In this document: positions 58,274 to 64,000 of the stretch, piece after piece | How the letters are laid out: every line of letters begins with the position of its first letter | Numbering within the stretch: position 1 is the first letter of the stretch | Origin: Dasypus novemcinctus | Lineage: Eukaryota > Chordata > Mammalia > Cingulata > Dasypodidae | Reading direction: 5' to 3' | Assembly (NCBI RefSeq): GCF_030445035.2 | Contig: NC_080683.1 | Location: forward strand, 122,435,225 to 122,499,224 | DNA: 64,000 nucleotides | The notes under the pieces: generated by a model | What the model was told of the DNA's origin: nothing | The model's input: only the letters and a program-made list of their open reading frames with translations | Databases searched by the model: none | Made by a program: the position numbers and the translations under genes

Positions 58274-58690
58274 TGTAAGAAGAGGTAGTGAAAAATATGA
58301 ACTTTGACCACGTGACGAGTTACAGAAATCAGGACTATAATGGTCCTGAATCTCCTCCTTATTTCATTATGATGATGATTGTATATGTACACAAAACAAA
58401 TTTCTGTCTTCTTCCCCAAACTTTTCCCTTATCATATAATAAGGTGTATCATATAATAAGATATAATAAGTTTCATGCCATAATATCTGAGGATGTCAAG
58501 TTTGAGAATGAATATTACCCAAGAACTTGCACCCTATACTGTATGGAATTAATGCATTTCTGGTTGTAAGCAGGAGAGTTGAACATTGTTAGGTGGAAAT
58601 ATATATATATATACGTGTCTGTTATTGTTTTTACTTAGAGACTATAGTTTAAGGTAATGTGTATGGTTGCTGAGTTGACAAGGGGTGGAC
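58274..58690 (+). other. Non-coding 3' region of provirus, with weak polypurine tract
   Basis: No envelope frame. TATCATATAATAAG is repeated at 58430 and 58447 with a partial third unit, and a short TA run is at 58600-58613. AAGGGGTGGA at 58680-58689 next to the 3' LTR is the likely polypurine tract. Confidence 0.65.
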
Positions 58691-59146
58691 TGTGATGGCT
58701 AGGCTATTGTGTTAACTCGACCAGGTAATTGTGCCTGATTTTTCCATCAAGAAAGCACTGGGCTAACTGTAATACAAGGGCATTTATGGACTTTAGTCAC
58801 CATTGACTTTACTGCAGTGGTAAATCATAGCTGATTACAATTACATTAGTCAGGGAGATTGCCATCAGCAATGAGCGATGCTTTATCCAATCAGTTGAAT
58901 GCCTTAAAAGTGGAAGTGATTCCAGCATTGAGAGAGAATTTCTCAGCTCGTCTTTGGACAGCCAGCATCTCCCAGAACTTGTCAAGAACCTTCACTGGAC
59001 TTTCCCTGGAGCCACTGGGTGGAGCCTGCCTGCAGAACCTGGACTTGTGCATCCCCACGGCTGCATGAGAGGCTCTTATAAAATTGCATGCTATTGACAG
59101 ATATCCCTTGCTGATTCTGTTTCCCTAGAGAATCCTGACTAATACA
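58691..59146 (+). repeat. 3' LTR of the ERV-L provirus
   Basis: 456 bp, TGTGATGGCT..CTAATACA, collinear with 52116-52567. Followed at once by CCATT. Confidence 0.93.
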
Positions 59147-59151
59147 CCATT
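59147..59151 (+). repeat. Target-site duplication, right (CCATT)
   Basis: Exact partner of 52111-52115. Confidence 0.9.
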
Positions 59152-61974
59152 CAACTACAATTTTGCTTTCCACTGGTGTCATGCCGATTTTAAAATGTAT
59201 TTACCTTTTCTGCAGTTTCAGTGAGTGTCGTTGATCCTTTCATGTCATGATGCCAGCACTGACTACATGGCTTAGTTTTGGCCACCGCTTGTGGTAATAC
59301 CTTCTGTTCTTCCCACGCCAGTGTTTCTACTGCATTCGTACTGCCAACTTGATCCTCTGAACAGTAAGATTTACAGGAAGACCTTCTGTTTGTTCTTAGA
59401 AAACCGCATGGCTTATTGACCCCAGGTGCTGATTTTGGTTGTAAAGATGCTTGTAGTATTCATTAGAGCTCAATATTTTGTCTCAAGGTGATTTGGATAG
59501 AAAATTCTCCCAATTATTTTTGTAAAGAAAGCAAAAAAAGAAGGCACTGACATTCAACCAGAATTTTAATCTACAAAATAAAAGCACTCTCTCACTTTGT
59601 TTTAAAAGGCAAGCAAGGCACAGCAGCATTCCCCCTCTAAAGATTTTATACACTGCCAGTGGGGAATAGAATAATGTGGTCATATGTAAATTTTATTTCC
59701 TTAAATAATTTAAGCCTACTGTTAGAACATTTTGAAGCTTTAATTTATGTTTTATATGCTATCTGAGAAGTTTCTATTTTTCTTAGCCCTCTTTTCACTT
59801 TTACTAATGGTAACTGCTTTAAATAACAGACCCAGGCAAGGTTTTCATAATGAGGTATGAGGTTGCTCGCTTTCATTCTTCAGGTTTCTGTTTTACAAGA
59901 ATAAGGTGAGAAAATCGAGAGGTCCCTGGTAGATCATTGGACCTGAGGGAATGTTCCAGCAATTCAAGTCTAAGTAGTCTGCACGGGGTGTACACATCAG
60001 CTATTCACAGGACTGCAGGAGTTACCTTACGTAGATGATGTATGACTTTCCCTCCACCATCTTGGCCTAATTTCCAGGGAATCACTAATTGGAGGGATGA
60101 GGGGCCAGGGGGAGCAGCCCAGGAGAGGAAGGACATGTGTGGAGCACGGACTCCTTCTGGGCAGGGCCTCCCAGCGCCCGGAGGAACGGGTGTTGGAGGA
60201 CGGCCGGGGAGGAGGGTCCCCGAGGACCTGGAAGGCGAGGTCCCTTCCGCAGCAGCCCTGCCATGGCTCCTGACTTCTCGTCTGATAAAGCCTTTTCAGC
60301 CACAACAGTGGCCTAAACACCCAGGAGATGTTGAGTGGAAATGTCATTATTTCAGATCCTCTTTGGCTATTTTTTTAACAATTGCAGCCAGAACATAGCC
60401 AGCGGGTAATTCTGGCACTTGATCGTCGCCGCTGTGTTTTTAACATCCCGAACCCTGGGTGTCAGAGCCTCCTAAGTGCAGTGACAGTGCTTGCGTTTTT
60501 GGTATAACCGCCACACACCTTTATTTTTGTTAGGCTTAACCAACATCTGACTTAATACAATACAAAATGTCGTCGTGAGCTGAGACAGATAGAGGCACGT
60601 CAAAACAGTTGTGAAAACCACAACAAACTACAGCAAAGAAACATCAAACTCCATGAATTTGACTTGTCACTTCCGTCTATGTGTTATACCACCCCAGCAT
60701 CCTGAATGTGTGCACATGCTGGGACTCAAATGCCTGGCCTAGATCTCTGACTCTGGAAGTAGATTCTAGAGGATTCTAGAGGATTCCAGAGGACAGCCGT
60801 TGCTCGAGACTGTTCCCTGAAAGGGGGCTGGGAATTATACATTTGAAGTCTACACTAAGGCAAAGAACAAGTATCAAATCTTACTCGTTGACTCGTTTAC
60901 ACGACCATTTTCAGAGTCCCTACTATGTGCCAGGCACTCTGTCAGGTCCTGGTAGTACAAAGTCACATGTGAGCCCATGCACACATGTGGCGATGGAGAG
61001 AGGTCAAGAATATGGTGGTGACAGGCTCGATCGCTGAGAGTCGCCATTGCATTCCTTGGTAGCGTCGATTGACTTGCTGCTTTGGGGATGGCTGTGCCTG
61101 GCCTCCGCGTTGAGAACACGATTTTCGGCCATCGCTGTGTGGTTCTGTATTGATAAATACAGAAGGTTTCTAAAATGAGCTACCGAGCGCCCGTGCACCT
61201 GATGAGCTTGCACCAAGGCTGTGCACTAAAGGAGAATCACCTGGGCCGGGAAAGGGCACAGCGATGGGCCAGTTATGTGTTATAACTGACGCAGGGGGCT
61301 CGTCCCAGCGGAGAAGGAACGGGCCGGGGCTCTGCTTGGCACGGCAGCTGCTGGTGGGGATGGTGGCACGAGGTGGCCACTGTGGTTGGAGTCAGCCTCC
61401 CACGCGTCTGCAGAAGCCAGCTGGGGGTGAGGAGGGGGGGCTGTGCAGGCTGTGGAGGACCCCTTTGTGGGGGGCTGGATTTCCTCCCCCCTGCTCCCCG
61501 CTTCCAGTTGCCACATCCCTGGAGGTGGCGAGCTTCCCACGCTGCTGACTGAACCCCAGCCCCCCGAGCTTTTCTCACTTGAGGGTTTTTCAGCTAATTA
61601 TTCCCTGGAGCAGACGTGGGGCCAAAATTAAAAGTAGCAACCCTGGGAGGTCAGGGCTCGCCCAGTCCCTCTGGGAAGGTCCTGGCCTCGTCTGCCGTCC
61701 TTGTCCCTTCGCAGGGGCACCCGTGGGACTCTGGCCCCTCTGATTCTGAGGGTGGGGCTCCTTCTGCCCGTTCCCGTGGGCCGACTGTCTCCTCGTGAGG
61801 GCCCAATGCCCGGCGGAAGGTCCGTCTGAGCAGGACAGTGGCCGTGGCTCGGCTGGGCCCTGGGCAGCTCCAACGGCCTCTCGGGCTCCTCGGTCTACAG
61901 AGGCCTTTCCCAGGCAGGAGCCCCCCGTGCTGGTTCTTGTTTCTCGGGGATGGACAGAGAAACCAGAGGTGCTA
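59152..61974. other. AIG1 intron 1, single-copy
   Basis: No recognised exon. A 10-bp unit (GATTCTAGAG) is repeated three times at 60761-60792. 'ctactatgtgccaggcactc' at about 60921 is the signature of an ancient mammal-wide repeat tail (MIR/L2 class). 61260-61970 is GC-rich with chance open frames. Confidence 0.5.
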
Positions 61975-62360
61975 AAGAATCCCTACCACAGGGGAGGTCC
62001 AGGGTTCAAACCCAGGGCCCCCTGACCCGTGTGGAGCTGGCCCATGCGCAGTGCTGATGCGTGCAAGGAGTGTCCATGCAGGGGTGTCCCCCACGTAGGG
62101 GAGCCCCATGTGCAAGGAGTGCACCCTGTGAGGAAGCTGCCCCATGCAAAAAAGGTGCAGCCTGCCCTGGAGTGGCGCCACACACAGAGTGCTGATTTTG
62201 CAAGATGACGCAACAAAAAGAGACACAGATTCCCGGTGCCACTGACAAGAATGCAAGCAGACACAGAAGAACACACAGCGAATGGACACAGAGCAGATGG
62301 GGTGGGGGGGGGGGTGGTGGTGGAAGAGAAATAAATAAAAATAAATTTTAAAAAGAAAGA
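61975..62360 (+). mobile_element. DAS-type SINE, sense, 5'-truncated
   Basis: Lacks the A-box half of the tRNA head and begins at the anticodon-like region ('ccctaccacaggggaggtcc'), then GGGTTCAAACCC (B box), GTGTGGAGCTGGCCCATGCG, the standard body, a G-rich run at 62300-62313 and an A-rich tail to about 62357. Without the A box it cannot be a good polymerase III promoter. Confidence 0.88.
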
Positions 62361-63605
62361 ACCCCCCCCCAGTGTGCTGGAGCTGTGGCTCGGAGTCGTG
62401 GAGTTGAACCCCGGCAGGGGGCTTGCTGGCCTGGGCGGGAAACGGCGTGCTGGCCGCTAAGCTCAGAGGAGGGCTGCCCGCCAGGCCACGCACACGTCTC
62501 CATTTCCATGAACCTGGCCAGGTCAGGTCAGCAAGCCCCGGGCCCCGGGCGGGGCACGGCAGAGCCCCGAGGGCCTCCAGCTGGAAACGCCTGTGGCCAT
62601 GGGGCACCCCAGGGCAGGGGCGCCAGCTGCACCAGAGGAATCGGGCGACCACGGAGGCTCGGCCAGGGATAGGCCGGCCGGGCGCCGGGAGGAGGGGCAG
62701 GAAGGCTTCTCCCTGAATTGGCAGTCCAGCCAAGTGGGCCGCGCTGCGAGGTGGGCCCACAGCTGCACTCTCCGGCGTGCTCGGGAAGCTTCGGGTGGTC
62801 CGGGTTTGAGCACCTCCGGGCTTTGCTTTGGGGTTCTGGAGGGCCACGCTGCTTTCCTGTGGCTGGAAGCATGCTCCCGCCTTCCCTGATGCGTTAGCTC
62901 TGTGCGCAGCCAACCCCCAGCAGGCAGAGGGGAGGAGGCCAGGTGGGGCATGGGGACCCTTAGGGAAACCCTTAGGGAAAGGCTGGCTAATCTCCAGGGT
63001 GGCCCGGGTCTGGGGAGCGGGACAGGGTGTCCTCTCCGCTTCCACCTTCCTTCTGTCTTGTCGGCTTTGTCTGTCTCTTCCATCTCCCTCTGCTTTCCTT
63101 GGGGCTGGGGACGATGTCCTCGTGCCCTCTGAACCCTCATCGCGTGGAACGGAGATGGTGGCGCATTTTTAAACAAGTGGAGACGTTGGTTTCTACCAGG
63201 AAGCACCTGGCTCCCTCTCAAGGAGAAGGGCCTGTTTCCAGCCCCTGCTCGTGTGGGTGCTGGGGTGGCTTTCTGTGATTATTAGTTCTCTCCAGATCAC
63301 CCCTCTCTCCTCATTTAGTTATTTCTGCATTTTAAAGATTATCTACAGATAAGTGAAATTTCAATGATCACTGTTCTAGGAAAGCCTTCATTTATGTAAA
63401 ATTTGTATAGCACATGTCAATCATTTGGTTAAGATTTTCTTAGGGACAAAAGCAATCATTTGTATAATGAACGAACGAACCAAATGATTCAATTTTCGAG
63501 GTACTGGGGCCAGGGAATAAGTGACTAATTTTAGTTTAAAAATGCCTACTCATTGTACAGATATGATTTGAATAAATAAAGAAGAGGTGAAAAATTTTTT
63601 AGACA
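62361..63605. other. GC-rich single-copy intron DNA
   Basis: Long minus-strand open frames (357 codons at 61972-63045, 232 codons at 62523-63221) arise from high GC. The first runs through the reversed SINE, showing it is not a real gene. No recognised domain. Confidence 0.5.
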
Positions 63606-63609
63606 GAGT

Positions 63610-63997
63610 GTAGGAGGTTAAATTATGTCCCCAAGAGCACATGCTGTTACTCCTTGTCCCTATGGTGTGAACCCACTGCACACAGGACCTCTGGAAGACG
63701 CGGCTTATAGTTTAGTGTGGCCACCTGAACCGTCCTGCTGGACACCTTATGGAGAGGAGCACCTGGAAGCTGGGAGTTGGAGGAGGCCACCCTGGACGTC
63801 AGCAGAAGCCACCAGAGCCCAGGAACGGTCGTTGTCGTCATGTGATGGAGCCAGAGCCGCAAGCCGAGGACCCCAAGGATGGCTCACCGCCAGCACCCCG
63901 TGCCGCAGTCTTTGGGGAGAAGGCAAACCTTGTTGATGTCTTGATTTTGGACTTTTAGCCTCAAAACCATGGGCCAATTACTTCCTGCGGTTTAATC
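63610..63997 (+). mobile_element. MLT1-like MaLR LTR, sense
   Basis: 'ggttaaattatgtccccaag', 'gacctctggaagacgcggct' and the typical end 'gatgtcttgattttggactt' + 'ttagcctcaaaaccatgggc' + 'caattacttcctgcggttta' follow the MLT1 order. It reaches the right edge of the window and may be cut by it. Confidence 0.65.
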
Positions 63998-64000
63998 CAA

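Larger units (their letters stand above)
52116..59146 (+). mobile_element. ERV-L (class III) provirus, complete structure, inactivated
   Basis: About 7.0 kb: 5' LTR, tRNA-Leu-type PBS, gag, protease, RT, RNase H, integrase, a dUTPase domain after integrase, and 3' LTR, all on the plus strand, flanked by CCATT. The dUTPase placed downstream of integrase and the lack of any envelope frame (only about 410 bp lies between dUTPase and the 3' LTR) are diagnostic of ERV-L. Stops, frameshifts and a nested LTR break every gene. The two LTRs differ at roughly a tenth of positions by eye, plus two or three small indels, implying an old insertion. It lies in sense orientation in AIG1 intron 1. Confidence 0.95.

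Noticed and set aside
58274..58690. Envelope gene of the provirus
   Set aside because: Only about 410 bp of stop-rich DNA separates the dUTPase from the 3' LTR, and ERV-L elements normally have no env.
61972..63221. Minus-strand open frames of 357 and 232 codons
   Set aside because: The longer runs through a reversed SINE and the adjacent GC-rich intron; no domain, no splice signals, composition-driven.

Overview
This is vertebrate genomic DNA from a placental mammal, most probably a xenarthran close to the nine-banded armadillo. The evidence is at least five tRNA-derived SINEs of the armadillo DAS type, six copies of a long poly(A)-tailed repeat I do not know from other mammals, mammal-wide MIR, old L1, MaLR and ERV-L elements, and one recognisable host exon. 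There is no bacterial or phage organisation. Almost every open frame is chance or retroelement debris.

The only host gene I can support is exon 1 of AIG1 (androgen-induced 1; human 6q24.2) at 21819-21959 on the + strand. It sits in a CpG island (about 20985-22230) and is followed by a phase-0 GT splice donor. Exon 2 was not found, so everything from 21960 to the right edge reads as AIG1 intron 1. Positions 1 to about 20900 are upstream intergenic DNA.

Layout. 1-1010: MaLR-type LTR element and an oppositely oriented LTR piece. 1011-10530: mostly single-copy DNA with old L1 and an MLT1-like LTR. 10545-13450: two long lineage-specific repeats facing each other. 13920-20080: L1 pieces, an LTR-like block, and a solo LTR (17743-18222). 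20985-22230: AIG1 promoter island and exon. 22530-29030: lineage-specific repeat, single-copy intron, a SINE. 29030-42045: mainly two long antisense L1s, punctured by SINEs, an LTR fragment, a lineage-specific repeat and a sense L1 tail. 42062-51790: SINEs, MIRs, a solo LTR, old L1, two more lineage-specific repeats. 52116-59146: a complete but inactivated ERV-L provirus, sense to AIG1, with matched target duplications and another LTR nested in its reverse transcriptase. 59152-64000: mostly single-copy GC-rich DNA, a 5'-truncated SINE and an MLT1-like LTR.

I found no convincing new biological system. The points most worth checking are the ERV-L provirus and its internal rearrangements (nested LTR, 33-bp in-frame duplication, and a perfect hairpin sharing 19 nt with that duplication), the strand-asymmetric C-rich core of the AIG1 island, and the six-copy lineage-specific repeat family.
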